Positions 1-11,791 of a stretch of DNA of 64,000 bases are shown here, in pieces. The DNA comes from Euptelea pleiosperma. Its lineage: Eukaryota > Streptophyta > Magnoliopsida > Ranunculales > Eupteleaceae. Every line of letters begins with the position of its first letter. The first letter of the stretch is position 1. The position numbers and the translations under genes are program-made. The notes beneath the pieces were generated by a model. That model searched no databases. It was given only the letters and a program-made list of their open reading frames with translations, and was not told the origin of the DNA. The stretch lies in contig CM068552.1 in assembly GCA_035048495.1 (NCBI GenBank), positions 18,168,154-18,232,153 of the forward strand. Reading direction: 5' to 3'.

Positions 1-1491
1 AAGTGCCGCGGGCACGGGCCACCCACGCATATATCAAGACAACTCAGTTGTATTCTCTTATCTTATCCATCGATCTAATGTGGACGGTTAGATAAAGAGT
101 AGTTGAGATCAAATCCATCGATCTAATGTGGACGATTAGATTTCAGCCACTCAATCCGCCTCATTTGACCTCAATTTATTCAAAATTTAAATTTCAACAC
201 CGTTATTTCTGTTATTTACCCATTTCTCCCTCTGTGCGTTACAATCCGTTATAACAGCCGTTATAATGGAAAAAACGGTAACGCCCCAGTCCGTTATACC
301 GTTTGAGTGCCGAAGGCACCTTTTGCAAATGCTTTTGTCGGAGAGTGCCGTGGGCATGGGCCATTTACTATTCTATATAACAAAACACATTGGTTGTCTC
401 CCTACTTATACCTCCTCTTATAAGCATCAACAAAGAAGGGCCGAGATCTAATCCTCCCCCAAATGGACGGTGGATCTCTGCTACTCACCTGATTTTGGCA
501 AATTCTTTGTCGAGGAGTGCCGATGGCACAAGGCACCCACTAGTTTATAATAAGAAACATGGACCAATGGGAACTAGTATTAAAAAGTAATGTTGTCTAT
601 GTAGTAAGGACACTGTACTTTTAGGGTTTTTTGCTGTGTTGGACATGACGGAACATGGACATGCGTGTCGACACACATCCGGATACATATGGCTGTGTCA
701 CCCTTTAATAATTTTTCATATAAAATTGATTTCTATACACTTAGGATAACTGATAAGGCGTAGATTATGATGATGGTAAAATTGATTTCTAAAAGGGTTG
801 GTGTGTTCCATCCTCCATACAATTTTTTTTTTTTAAGTTTTAAACATAACTAGTAGTTTGATAGTTTTCTTTTTTATAAATTTACTTATATTTAATATGT
901 TATTGGATAGTTCTATGGTTTATAGAAATTCTTTCTTTTTTACTTTTCATATATTTCATTCCTTGTTTTTTATTTTAAAATATTGTTGGTTAATTATAAC
1001 CAAAATATTATGTTATAATACATGTGTACAGATGTGTCCGCCTAGCAGGTTCTTAAAGGGCCGTGTCAGACACCTCGTATCTGTGTCGGACACCGACAAG
1101 TGTTTGTGTCACTGTTACATAGATTGTTGGATATTGATTTCAGCATCATCTGATTCATGAGGATTGTATTGGATTTACCATTTTGCAGTGCCTTTACTCT
1201 TGGTTTTGATAAAAAGAAGAAATAAAGTTGGGGTGAATCAAACTATACATCAAATCATGAATTGAACAGTATTAATTTGTAATACAGCTTCAGTTTGAAG
1301 TTGATGATCGCTGGTTCTCAGTTGATAATCTATTAAGCAACATAAATCAAATGGCAAATCCTGTGCACCATCAATCATATATCTATTCTACTCTTATGAG
1401 AATGCCAAGTTGGATATTCTTTTTCAAAATCAGTGGAAGAAACTAGAGCCTGTTAGTTAATGGGATAATTGATGTTTCAATTTGTTGTCAG
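1..1491. other. Intron of the WDR3-like gene and/or repeat-rich upstream DNA
   Basis: No exon was recognised here. It precedes the first visible exon of the WDR3-like gene and ends in a good acceptor (AG at 1490-1491), so it is most simply the preceding intron cut by the window edge. It holds a short tandem repeat near 66-145, an AT-rich block with alternating GTTA/TAAC motifs (about 180-306) that recurs near 22.2 and 31.6 kb, and three direct copies of a 'gtgccg..ggcac' motif at about 3, 346 and 517. Confidence 0.5.
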
Positions 1492-2009
1492 GAATGCAAA
1501 GACACCCTCGGTTTCAATCTTGCTGCAATGGATCATCTTAAGGTGAGAAAAGAATATATACGTATAGGGAACCCTCACGGGTAAAAGGATTGTTCATATT
1601 TTGCCACTTCTTTCCATAAGATGCCCTTGATTCGCTTTCTTTAACAGTAACTGCAAAGGGTAAAAACATCTTTTGAGCTTCTTTATTATTATTATTAAAA
1701 GGGCATGATATTTCCCCAGTATTTTCCAAAGATGCCCTCAAGTCTTTCACAACTTGGCATTATTATTCTCTCTCTAAAGTGCCTTCTATTAGTATTATTA
1801 ATCAAAGAAACTAAGATTGTCAGATTCATCTGGTATTGCAGCAACTGATGTCTTTGAAATCGGATGCCCCCTTCCGAGATGCCAAGTCAAAGTTACTAGA
1901 AATCCGTTCACGCCATTCGAAGCATCTAGAAGCGAGGACTGATACAAAAGAAGAAAAGCGACGGAAGAAGAAGCAGAAGAGTTCAGGAGAGATACCTGCC
2001 AGGGCCTGA
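1492..2009 (+). CDS. 3' end of a WDR3/UTP12-type WD-repeat nucleolar protein (last two coding exons)
   Basis: Two exons encode the conserved C-terminus of the plant homologue of WDR3 (yeast Utp12/Dip2), a U3 snoRNP (SSU processome) protein for 18S rRNA maturation in the nucleolus. Exon 1492-1542 (51 nt, phase 0, flanked by AG and GTGAGA) reads ECKDTLGFNLAAMDHLK. Exon 1842-2009 follows a TTGCAG acceptor, starts QLMSLKSDAPFRDAKSK, continues with a Lys/Arg-rich stretch (KEEKRRKKKQK) and ends at TGA 2007-2009. The two join in frame (72 codons plus stop). A helix followed by a basic tail matches the end of the Utp12 domain in this family. The upstream WD40 exons lie outside the window or behind the intron. 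The family call rests on remembered similarity to WDR3 C-termini. Both exons are free of lesions, so the gene is probably functional, but a detached 3' fragment cannot be excluded. Confidence 0.72.
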
Positions 2010-2762
2010 TCTGATCCAAGGAAGAGATACTCTTAGAGAGGGGTTAGAAAACATCAAGGCATAACAGATGGAAGTGGTAAAAACGCAAGCTGCAAATCAG
2101 CAAAATAACATTGTAGTTTTACATCGTCCCAATCTGATCAGGGAAAAGATTTATTGAAGCCTAGTAATTTTATACCCAACAGAGGTGGTGATTTCCCGCA
2201 CGTCGATTGGGTGACCCATGAGTAATGAAGTATCCTGTCTAGCCCATTAGCCATCAATTCTGGATATATTTTTTTTCGCAGCTTGAAGCAAACATTTTTC
2301 ACAGCCAGGAGTTCAAAACGCAACCTATCTTTTTTCGTTCTTTTGGCTGAAAACCCCATAATGAAATGGTTGCAGTGCCTTCATTTTTTGTAGATTTGGG
2401 ATCAAGATTTTGTCCGGCGTTAGGAGTTATGATTATGGAAAATGAGGTTGGGTATTTATGTATAATGATATTACTGAGATCAATTTTGTTTCTGTTACCA
2501 TATGTAGTTGAAGGGCAGCTTACTCGTTTGTGTTTCATCCAATTTCTGCAATGTGTAGACCACAATAGTGCACATGTAGGGAAGGGACTGGACTAAATGT
2601 CGGTTCTATTTCATTATCATGCGATTGGGTGATCTCCACCATTGGGTGGGTGATTCTCTCGGACCGTCTGACAAAATTCTAGTGAATGACCTCTGAAACG
2701 AAAATGTTACAGCTTAAATTCCGGGGATAAATCTGTAGCTATGATTATTGATTTGGGATGCA
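2010..2762. other. 3' flank of the WDR3-like gene
   Basis: About 750 bp of AT-rich sequence, presumably 3' UTR and downstream spacer. No further exon, RNA gene or intact repeat was recognised. It ends exactly where the 4.6-kb tandem duplication begins. Confidence 0.4.
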
Positions 2763-3874
2763 CTAGGAGAGGCCGTTAAAACTTGGGTCGACCCGCGACA
2801 AGAGTGCCTCTTGTAGTGATGTGCTTCTACTAGATGATCCTTTCCAGTCTAAAATACCGAACTAGATTTTCCACGGATGCATGTGTAGTGTGCTATGTTG
2901 TTGAGGAGTTGAGCAACTCATCTATCTTCAGTGCTTCAAACCAGGTCCTCGCTAGTGTATTGCCATTGCTTTGTATGTTTTGGAGCCTTTTGGAGGGCTA
3001 GAGATTATGCATTTTTTGGTCGTAATACTCATCTTTAATCGAAGCTATGTCACACTTGATCAGGAATGAAATATCAACCTAATTGCAAACATGTCAATTG
3101 GTCACTGATTTGGCACTAAAGGCAGAAAACCATCTTAATGGTCATTTATGGACCTAGGGTTAGCTACCCTACCAAGAGCCAATCAAGCCTCTTGGATGCT
3201 TCCACACGTCAAACAGTCACTGATTTGGTACTAAGGGTTTGCTACCAAGTAATGTACTGGGACGATACATAGGGGAATATATCGTCTCGTGCCTAAAGCC
3301 TAATTTAGGTACTAAAACTGGTTTAAAAGCTTATTTTCATGGCATGTTTCTTATAATACATATAATTGCTAAACAAGTGTGTAGCCTAATTAAACATTAA
3401 AAAATGGTTTAATCTGAACATGACATATACTATTTTTTTCCATCGTCCATTTCGTCTCTATCGAGACATCTCGTTCCGTCAGCTTTTTCAGACAATGAAA
3501 AAATGGAACGATATTTTAAACCTTGCTAATAACTCAACAAGGACTTCTTGATTCATTTCTCAACCTAACTTTGCAATCCTGTCCAATAGCATCCATACGT
3601 GCTTTTAATAATAGAAAACCAAAGATTCTCTAGTTCCAAGGAAGCCTCCAGAACCATTTGAAAGAATAAATTTGGACGAAAACTATATTGCGTTAGGTTT
3701 GAATGACTCTCATCAAATTTTATACAATAATCCACGTTCCAATATTATCAAATAAGTGTATGAACGTGTCTGCTAACTATATACTGTGTGCTACTTTTTC
3801 AAAAGTGTATCATGTTGAAAAGTCAATCTGATGAAGAGAAAATGTATATAGTGAATTCTACTTAAGAATCATAC

Positions 3875-3959
3875 CTTCAAGCACTTGGAATGACTTTTCA
3901 AATCCCAATAGTTTCAAGGCAATAGGTTGATCTAGTCCAAATACCTCACTAGATGCTAG
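3875..3959 (-). pseudogene. Relic exon of chloroplast NADP-malate dehydrogenase (copy 1)
   Basis: On the minus strand an 85-nt open exon is bounded by TTTCAG and GTATGA. It reads [20 protein letters not shown] followed by EKSFQVLE, closely matching the [24 protein letters not shown] stretch of plant plastid NADP-dependent malate dehydrogenase, which reduces oxaloacetate in the malate valve. The normally conserved Pro of FGPDQP is Leu here. About 215 bp further along, near 3570-3645, a degraded stretch reading EASLELENLWFSIIK may be the next exon (GVAMELEDSLFPLLRE in the family), but it is weak. No start, stop or remaining exons were seen, and the upstream side is interrupted by a copia LTR at 4030. 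I call it a pseudogene fragment. Confidence 0.62.
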
Positions 3960-4029
3960 CTGAAATAGCAAGATAAGTTAAATTCCAACTTTGCAAAAAT
4001 TACAATGGAATGCGTGAATAAAAGACATG

Positions 4030-4250
4030 AGTTGCAATGGTGATTAGGGTTGGGTTAGGTTTAGAGAGTCAGAGAGAAGAAAGAGGAAGGATGTCATGTG
4101 TGTAACACATGACTCAATAAATCTTATTTATATAAAGGGGACATTACGAAAGATAAGTATACCCCTCATAACAAGGGTTATTCATAGAATATCTAAAATA
4201 CATCAAATACGTATCTGAGAACACCTCCCCTCAAGTTGGTGCATAGATAT
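4030..4250 (-). mobile_element. Copia LTR and polypurine-tract remnant (unit 1)
   Basis: On the minus strand this LTR begins TGTTCTCAG, ends CCAACT-like (CAACT) and is followed by the tract CTTGAGGGGAGG. It is a diverged relative of the LTRs of the complete element at 35359-40666 and shares their unusual TG..CT ends. The adjoining internal sequence (tcaagttggtgcatagatat) is broken at 4250 by a younger LTR element. The matching continuation, the RNase H region, reappears at 16594. Confidence 0.72.
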
Positions 4251-5773
4251 TGAAATTCCCTTTTAATTACCACGTTAAATCCTAGAGGGGGGTGAATAGG
4301 ATAATTTTTAATTTCTCTATAGATTCTTTATTGATTTAAAAATTAATGATCACACAAGGCGGAAAAGGATCAAGCAATTAAAATATGAATTATCCACATA
4401 ACATAGATATAGAAAATCTGAGATAAAATATACAGACATTCACAATCACACGAGACTCAGATTTATAGTGGTTCGGCAACTCCGCACCTACGTCCACTCC
4501 AATACTCAACACGAGTAATATTATATTATCTCAATCATGCATTACAACATATCCAATTGAAATAAAAAATCCACTAACTAAGATATCACTTAATTTTAAT
4601 CTAACGAGAATCACTTCTTGCTCGCCTAGAGACTCAGTCTAGGCTAGTAGTCTATTTAGAGAAATTCTTTTCTCATGGATCTACAATTCTCAACTCAGTT
4701 AGATGAGTCCTAACTCATCCACCAATCACAAAATATTCAGCGTTCATAAATTTCAAATTCAATCAAAAAGGTATTTGATCATAAAAATACTTACCTTTCG
4801 ATGAATATGATCAAATAGAAAATCCTTTGGAGAAGAATTCGCTTAAGAGACACTCTGCCAAGAGTAATCATCTTCTTGGAAGAAGATTCTTGCAGAAAAA
4901 TAATAGTTAATAGTCTCTTCAAACATTTAGAGCCTTTACAAAGAATATACAGCTTTGCTTTAGTGAAGCTCTCACAAATTTTAGATCTCTGGACTCAAAA
5001 AATGTGAGATTAGAGATCTCTTGATTGGATTAATTCTTATGAGAGAAGAGGGCTCTAATTTATAAGCCAACCTCCTATCAATAAAACCGAACCAAATATA
5101 GTCGTTTGAAGGGCCAAAGTGTGCCTAAAATGGTAGAAGAGATTGAGTCAAAATGAGATCCGAAAAAGGGGGGTCGACCGCATGTTTGGTCAGTCGACCG
5201 GACTTCGGTCGACCGAACCTTTTAGTCGGTCGCCCACTCAGGTGATCAACAAGTTTTTTTGAAACTGAGAGTTTCGATTGATCGCACCTTTTTGGATAGT
5301 CGACCGGACATTCGGTTGCCTGCTCAAAATAGTCGGTCGGCCGGACCTCTTAGTCCAGCACCGAACAATACTTATTTAATATTTATTCACATACACATGA
5401 TACCTAATTATCAATTAACCATCTAGGGTAAATCTTGATCCGCTGGCAATGCGCGGTGTACCTTTAGATGTACTTAAGCAACCGCAACACAAGATTCTTT
5501 ATTGTTAAACATTCGTTGAGTAAAAACGTACTTTGATCATTTAAATCTTCATGCTTGAGCTTTAACTTTGTCTTCAGTTGAGCTTGATCTTGACTATGTC
5601 TTCAGTTAATCTTGAACACTTGGGTTGATTTTCTTCAGCTTTAATTCTTCTTTGATTTGTTTTGTTGAAGTCCATTTGATCTTTGACACTTCAGTCTTAA
5701 ACGGATTCATCACACAACGATATATATTTTCGAAGACGTAAGTATTCATAGGATTGACAACCGAGACTTTTTA
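4251..5773 (-). mobile_element. 1.52-kb LTR of a second LTR retrotransposon (SIRE/Maximus-like?), unit 1
   Basis: The LTR starts TGAAATTCCC on the plus strand, directly after the 5-mer gatat. It ends CTTTTTA before a minus-strand polypurine region (CTTAGGGGGAGC at about 5860-5872) that marks it as the 3' LTR of a minus-strand element. It includes a recognisable 'cctagaggggggtgaatagg' stretch and repeated gtcgaccg motifs (5170-5345). The terminal base pair is TA here but TCA in unit 2, so the original ends were canonical TG..CA. Assignment to a lineage is from general resemblance only. Confidence 0.65.
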
Positions 5774-6505
5774 ATCTTCCCATTTGTCAATGCCATGACA
5801 AAAATAAATAACTACCCAATCATATTATAATTTTTGCCCACAAAAAACAAATTAATAAAGCTCCCCCTAAGTACAATAACTACCCAAATAAATGATCTTT
5901 GAAGGATGAAGCGGTAAGGAAACAACACAGTAGCTCGTGATTAGTACCAAAATTCATGTTGCTACAAAATAATCAACTTGACAAAAAAAATTTTGACAAA
6001 GCTTCTCATTAGTATATTAGTCCAATAATACCAAAAACGTCTTCTCAGTACATTAATCCAATTAAACAAAAAGATAGTAAGAATCACAGATATTTTATGA
6101 CAAGTAAATCAATAAAAGAATAAATAACAACAAGTGTATCGATATATAGCAATAAGTGTATCAAGATCTCTCAAGATCAGATCTATCAATATAATCCCAA
6201 TATAATTTATTTCTCCACATTTTTGTCATACATTGACAAAGGAAGAATTTCAACCTGTGATGATAACAATATTATGATATGGTAATAAATCATCAAGAAA
6301 AAAAATTCCATAACACGATATATCAAACTAAGATATAATCCAAATAGATATGGCCAACATAATGACCAAAATACCACACACTGTCTATCATCTCACACCA
6401 AAATAACAAAGTATCTCAGTAGTAAATAGTAGACCAATAGTATAAATAATACATCCCAAAGAAAAATGCACTATTGATCTACAAAGAGAGAGAGCAAAAT
6501 GTGCT

Positions 6506-7379
6506 CTAATCATAGTCATCGTCCTCATCAGCATCATCATCATCATCATCATCGTCATCGTCATCTGCATCGTCTCCTTTTTCTTCTCCATCTTTGTCAT
6601 CGTCTTCATCTTCATATTCGTCTTCTTCGTTGTCTCCAGCCGTAGAAGGCACAGTGGTCTCTTCAGGTGAAGACTCTGGATAGTCAGGGTGCTGAGACCT
6701 AATAAATGAAGTCATACGCTGCTGTCGTCGAGAAAATTTGTCAATCGACGCACAAAGATTGTCCAAATTGGACGAAAGACTTGCAATGGATGCTGATACA
6801 GAGGAACGCTGAGATACGGAACTCGAAGCAGAAGAGTCACCTACTAACATTTTACTAAATGTAGCTTGATTGATAGGTGAGATGGAATGCAATGTTTCAT
6901 CAGAGTCAAGAATAGGGACTTTGTAATGACTCAGAATTTTTAAAACTAGAATGCCAAAAGGCAAAGACCGCTTGCGATTCTCAATCGCCAAATTTTTGAC
7001 CATATGAAAAATAACTGAAGGACCACAAATATGTGTGCCTTGAGAGACAATACAAAATGTACTGAATATAGGGTCCGATATCACTACGATGTCTGGCCCT
7101 TGGGACCAAATTGTAGGAGAAGATCAACCCTAACAAATGGTACATGGGAAGTAATTCCCGAGTAACCAAATCAGAGTTCCAATGAACAACCTTCCCACAG
7201 ATGGCTTTAGAGATTGTCTTTTTGTTCTTTAAAGGTAGGGAAGGGGGAAATATTCCTCCATTAGGTACACGATGAAGACCAGTAATCTTTGAAATCAAAG
7301 ATAAAGTGATTTTGAACCTAACTCCTCGAACCTCAGAATAAAGAAATGGACCTTCTGGATCATGATTGTTCAGGTTGCA
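6506..7379 (-). pseudogene. Accessory ORF of the LTR element, acidic C-terminus (copy 1, truncated)
   Basis: A minus-strand coding remnant split by a frame change near 7080. The upstream part has RVPNGGIFPP..PLKNKK and ELLPMYHLLGLIFSYNLVP. The downstream part (192-codon ORF) has QGTHICGPSVIFHMVKNLA and RSLPFGILVLKILSHYKVP, then a Ser-rich segment and an Asp/Glu run encoded by gat/gac repeats. The pattern resembles the plant 'putative transposon protein' family (PF20167-like) often found as an extra ORF in plant LTR elements. Its function is unknown. The upstream end is cut off by the duplication breakpoint at 7379. Confidence 0.5.
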
Positions 7380-7817
7380 CTAGGTGAGGCCGTTAAAACC
7401 TGGGTCGACCCGCAACAAGAGTGCCTCTTGTAGTGATGTGCTTCTACTAGATGATCCTTTCCAATCTAAAATACCGAACTAGATTTTCCTCGGATGCATG
7501 TGTAGTGTGCTATGTTGTTGAGGGGTTGAGCAACTCATCTATCTTCAGTGCTTCAAACCAGGTCTTCGCTAGTGTATTGCCATTGCTTTGTATGTTTTGG
7601 AGTCTTTTGGAGGGCTAGAGATTATGCATTTTTTGGTCGTAATACTCATCTTTAATCGAAGCTATGTCACACTTGATCAGGAGTGAAATATCAATCTAAT
7701 TGCAAACATGTTAATTGGTCACTGATTTGGCACTAAAGGCAGAAAACCATCTTAATGGTCATTTATTGACCTAGGGTCAGCTACCCTACCAAGAGCCAAT
7801 CAAGCCTCTTGGATGCT

Positions 7818-10800
7818 TGAAACTAGGGTTTTTCCACGTCGTTGGTTATGAAACCCTAATTTCAACACATTTGTAATTAATCAGAGACTTTTAACCTGTA
7901 GAATGAACAATTTTGTACAGTGGCTTGTGTCGGATGTCGATCCGCACTCGGGATTAGTCGGGTTAGCGCAATAATGAACATAAAATGACAGAAAATTTGC
8001 AGAGAATGGAACATAATATTATTCAAATCAACTTCATTCAATCGAACATGTCTCTTACAATCAAGTAAAAATAACTAAATTATAAAGCATAAAAAAAAGA
8101 ATAAACTAGAGAGAGAAAGAGAGAACTAGAGAGAGAAAGTGAGAACTAGAGAGAGAAAGTAGAGAGGAGATTGTAGAGATAGAGAGAGAGAGAGAAAGAA
8201 GAATGAAAGTAGGTGAGAAAAGTAGGGAGAGGAAGACCTATCCTAGAGAGAGAAAGGTAAAGAGATGAGAAAAAGAAAACGCTCACCATGGTAACTTACC
8301 GAAGTGGTGAGCCGGATATCAGCCATCGATGAGTGAGTGAGGTTGAACCGCCAAAGGTGGACCGACATGGTGTTGCTTGGTGGTTCTCCAGCCAAGAATG
8401 GTGGTGATGAGTGGTGCGTGATTAAACTGAATACGCTTGGAGCATGATGGAGCAACTTCCTGATTTGCAAGTTTTTGAGAAGATATGGCTACGGGATCTC
8501 GAACTTGCTTCCCTGTATGAAGAAGGTGAGAAGCACCGTGATCGTTAGAGGTGGAAGATTGGAGGAGTTGCAGACGACGGTACAGGGTGGAGGAGAAGTT
8601 GATTGCTGCACCACGCCACCAACCTATGAAGGATCAACACGTGGTTTGCAAGCAAGCTGACGAGAGATGGTGGGAACAGAACGTTGCAGGCGTTTGTATG
8701 AGTGAGCAATGGTGATGGAGGCGTTTGTAGGGTGTTGCAAGTGAAGGGAAAGATAGCCGGAATTGTAGGCAAAACCGGTGAAGATGGATGCTGGTTGTTG
8801 GTGCGTGGTGGAGTGTTGCAGCGGCAACAAGTAAAAAAAAAGGGTGAAACCGTGAGGAGCACACTGACAGGTGGCAAGAAAAATGATGAGAGGAGGTGCT
8901 ATCGGAGTTGGAGAAGAAGGAGGGAGATGGCAGACTTGTGAGCAGCGTGGTGGAGAGTGGTTTTCCAAGCTGAGATGGAGGTATGCTATGGCAGGTCAAC
9001 AAGGGAGGTAGAAACCCAGCAGCGTGGAGTTGTTCACCCCTAACGATGAAGTAGATCACCGGCAAGAGGTGACGAAGGTAGAGGCAACGCTAGAGGGGCG
9101 GGAGTTGCAACTTGCAACACCCGAAATGATGGTGGAGACGCTGACCCAGTCTGGCGATGAGGGAGAAGACAGTGGTGCAAGCTGGCTGGATGTGCAGCAG
9201 CTTGAGGAATGGTTTTGTTTTTGCTGGTGGAAGATGAGGAGCAGGGAAGAAGGAGAGAAGAAGAAGAAGAAAGAAGGGGGAATGAGATCCTCACAGAGTT
9301 CGCCGGCGATTCTGTTTTTTTTTTTTTTTTTTAAAAAAACTCAAGGCCGATAACGGCCTGAGTTGGGGGCGAGATGAGGAGATTAAAGAGAAGAATAAGA
9401 CGGAAGGGTGGGGAGAGGAAGGAATAACGAACAGCAGCAACGTTCTGTCCGTGTGCAGAGGTGGCCGGAGTTGCAGCCTGCAACTCCGGTAGGTAAAAAA
9501 GAAGAAGATGAAGACAGACGCTAGAAGCAGAAGAAGAAGAAGAAGAAGAAGAAGAAGAAGAAGAAGAAGAAGAAGAAGAGGAAGAACAAAGGGAAGAAGA
9601 AGAAGAAGAGGAAGAACAAAGGGAAGAAGAAGAAGAAGAGGGCGCACCACCTCCTCACTGGCGATGGCACGCCGGAGGAGAAGAAGAAGAGAAAGGAGAG
9701 GGGAAGAGGCGGAAAGAGAAAGAGAGAGAGAAAGAGAGCCCTCCAAAGAAGAGAAGGATCTCCTCTAATAGAGAAACCGTGGGTTTCCCTTTTGGAAACT
9801 CACAGTTTCTAAATAAAATATATTTTTTTCTTTTTCTTTTATTTTTTTTATTTTTTTTTATTTTGATTTGAGGAATGAGAGGGGGTTGTGGGCCGTTGGG
9901 CCAAGGCTTCTAAAATGGGTGGTCAAGATGGAAAGATCTTATGGGTGATGAAAGGTCGATGTATGGACTACGGTATGAGTGGTGTGAAGATCAATGGTTG
10001 AGATGGAGAAATGGGAGATCGAGTGGTGTGGGAAGACGGGATGTATTAATGTGGTCGTGGGCCTCGAGTGAGTGAGATCCTATGTTAGAGTAAGGCATTA
10101 GGGTTAGGGTAGAGAAAGAAAATATTGAGGAGAGGAAAGAGAAATGGTGTAGGACCGTTGGATGGCTAGGGTAGACTTGGTTTGATGGAGGAGTTTGGGA
10201 GATTCTAATGGTTAAGCTTTCATGATGTGGGAATCAGATGGTGATCGAAGGGATGGGAAGGTTAGATCGTATGGTGAGATGTGAGCAGTCAGGTCATGGA
10301 GAGGGGATCAGACTGTCGATCTGGGGATCTAATGGTGGGATGAGAGGATCTAAGGGTCGGATGTTAGGGATCAGAGGGATGAAAGAGAAATGAGAGAGAA
10401 ACTTAGGGGAGATGAGAGAGAAAATGATAGAGAATAGAGAGAAAAGTGTTGGCGGAGGGTCATGAACCCTGGTTTTCAATTGTTCTTCACTCGAGCTTTG
10501 CCAGTAGAGCAGGCCATCATTTGATGTAGCTTTAAATACTTTGGTCCTTCTCTTGGTTATCAGCTCTCTCGCTCTCGTGGTTCCTTGGGCCGGCTCTTCG
10601 ATCTTCTTGTTCAGCCCGTAATAGGCTCATATCTTCTAAACATAGCCTGTGGACTCTTTAAGCTTTGATAATGGGCTTTCATGATCCATGTGGGCCCACA
10701 AGTCTCGAGAATCATCCAATCAGGGTTTCCTGTGACAGAAGAAGTGCGTAATAAGAATTAATCAGAACGGCTTAATATCTTGACTTCTAAAAATGTGTTT

Positions 10801-10958
10801 AATGCATGCAAATATACCATTTCGTCCAGAAAAATGTGTTCCACGCAACAGAAGAGACTCTTACGTAGAAAAGTAGATAAATAGAGCTTTTTACGTAAGA
10901 GAGTGCGATAACGCTAAAAGGATAATTGCTTAAAATAAGCACTTTTGAGCGAATATCA
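7818..10958. mobile_element. 3.14-kb solo-LTR-like insertion with 5-bp target duplication
   Basis: The insertion has TG..CA ends (TGAAACTAGG..GAATATCA) and is flanked by ATGCT at 7813-7817 and 10959-10963. The empty site is preserved in unit 1 (ggatgcttccac, 3190-3201). No terminal repeats, primer-binding site, polypurine tract or pol motif is visible inside, which fits a solo LTR of a large-LTR family (Tekay/Del-type LTRs reach this size; inference). The interior holds GA-rich repeats (8105-8200), a T run with a following A run near 9310-9340, and a long GAA tract. Confidence 0.78.
9526..9720. repeat. Long (GAA)n-type purine microsatellite
   Basis: AGA/GAA repeats with two copies of a 'ggaagaacaaagggaag' variant. 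They create spurious poly-Arg and poly-Leu reading frames on opposite strands. Lies inside the solo-LTR-like insertion. Confidence 0.9.
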
Positions 10959-11636
10959 ATGCTTCCACATGTCAAACAGTCACTGATTTGGTACCAAGGG
11001 TTAGCTACCAGGCAATGTACCGGACGATAGATAGGGGAACATATCGTCTCGTGCCAAAAGCCTAATTTAGGTAGTAAAACTGGTTTAAAAGCTTATTTTC
11101 ATGGCATGTTTCTTATAATACATATAATTGCTAAAACAAATGTGTAGCCTAATTAAACATTAAAAAATGGTTTAATCTTATCATGACATATACTATTTTT
11201 TTTCCACCGTCCATTTCATCTCGATCGAGACATCTCGTTCCGTCAGCTTTCTAAGACAATGAAAAAATGGAACGATATTTTAAACCTTGCTAATAACTCA
11301 ACAAGGACTTCTTGAGTCATTTCTCAACTTAACTTTGCAATCTTGTCCATTAGCATCCATACGTGCTTTTAATAATAGAAAGCCAAAGATTCTCTAGTTC
11401 CAAGGAAGCCTCCAAAACCATTTGAAAGAATAAATTTGGAAGAAAACTATATTGCGTTAGGTTTGAATGACTCATCAAATTTTATACAATAATCCACGTT
11501 CCAATATTATCAAATAAGTGTATGAACGTGTCTGCTAACTATATACTGTGTGCTACTTTTTCAAAAGTGTATCACGTTGAAAAGTCAATCTGATTAAGAG
11601 AAAATGTATATAGTGAATTCTACTTAAGAATCATAC

Positions 11637-11721
11637 CTACAAGCACTTGGAATGACTTTTCAAATCCCAATAGTTTCAAGGCAATAGGTTGATCTGGTCC
11701 AAATACCTCACTAGATGCAAG
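11637..11721 (-). pseudogene. Relic exon of chloroplast NADP-malate dehydrogenase (copy 2)
   Basis: This is the duplicated partner of the exon at 3875-3959. It keeps the ancestral FGPDQP proline that copy 1 lost, but its last full codon is Val instead of the Glu of LEG. The two copies have therefore decayed independently since the tandem duplication. Splice-like borders are retained. No other convincing MDH exon lies between here and the transposon nest. Confidence 0.6.
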
Positions 11722-11791
11722 CTGAAATAGCAAGATAAGTTAAATTCCAACTTTGCAAAAATTACAATGGAATGCGTGAATAAAAGACATG

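Larger units (their letters stand above)
2763..7379. repeat. Tandem segmental duplication, unit 1 (4.6 kb)
   Basis: This segment is repeated in the same orientation and order at 7380-15168. Unit 1 contains about 435 bp of unidentified flank, NADP-MDH relic exon(s), a copia LTR (4030-4223), a second 1.52-kb LTR (4251-5773) and part of that element's internal region with a coding remnant. The left edge reads ggatgca|ctagg and the internal end ancestrally read gttgca|ataaa (still seen at 15168). The junction at 7376-7379 shares only TGCA, so four bases of microhomology mark the breakpoint. Confidence 0.85.

Noticed and set aside
2138..2359. Antisense GIKLLGFNKSFP resembling the MDH segment KLLGFEKSF
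   Set aside because: Only about ten residues match, with no splice borders and no flanking similarity; likely chance within the 3' flank of the WDR3-like gene.
8243..9353. Several overlapping ORFs of 75-143 codons on both strands
   Set aside because: They lie inside the solo-LTR-like insertion, are low complexity (Ser/Thr/Pro or Gly/Arg), and have no motif or start context.
9291..9768. ORFs encoding poly-Leu (minus) and poly-Arg (plus)
   Set aside because: Direct translation of the GAA/CTT microsatellite in the solo-LTR-like insertion.
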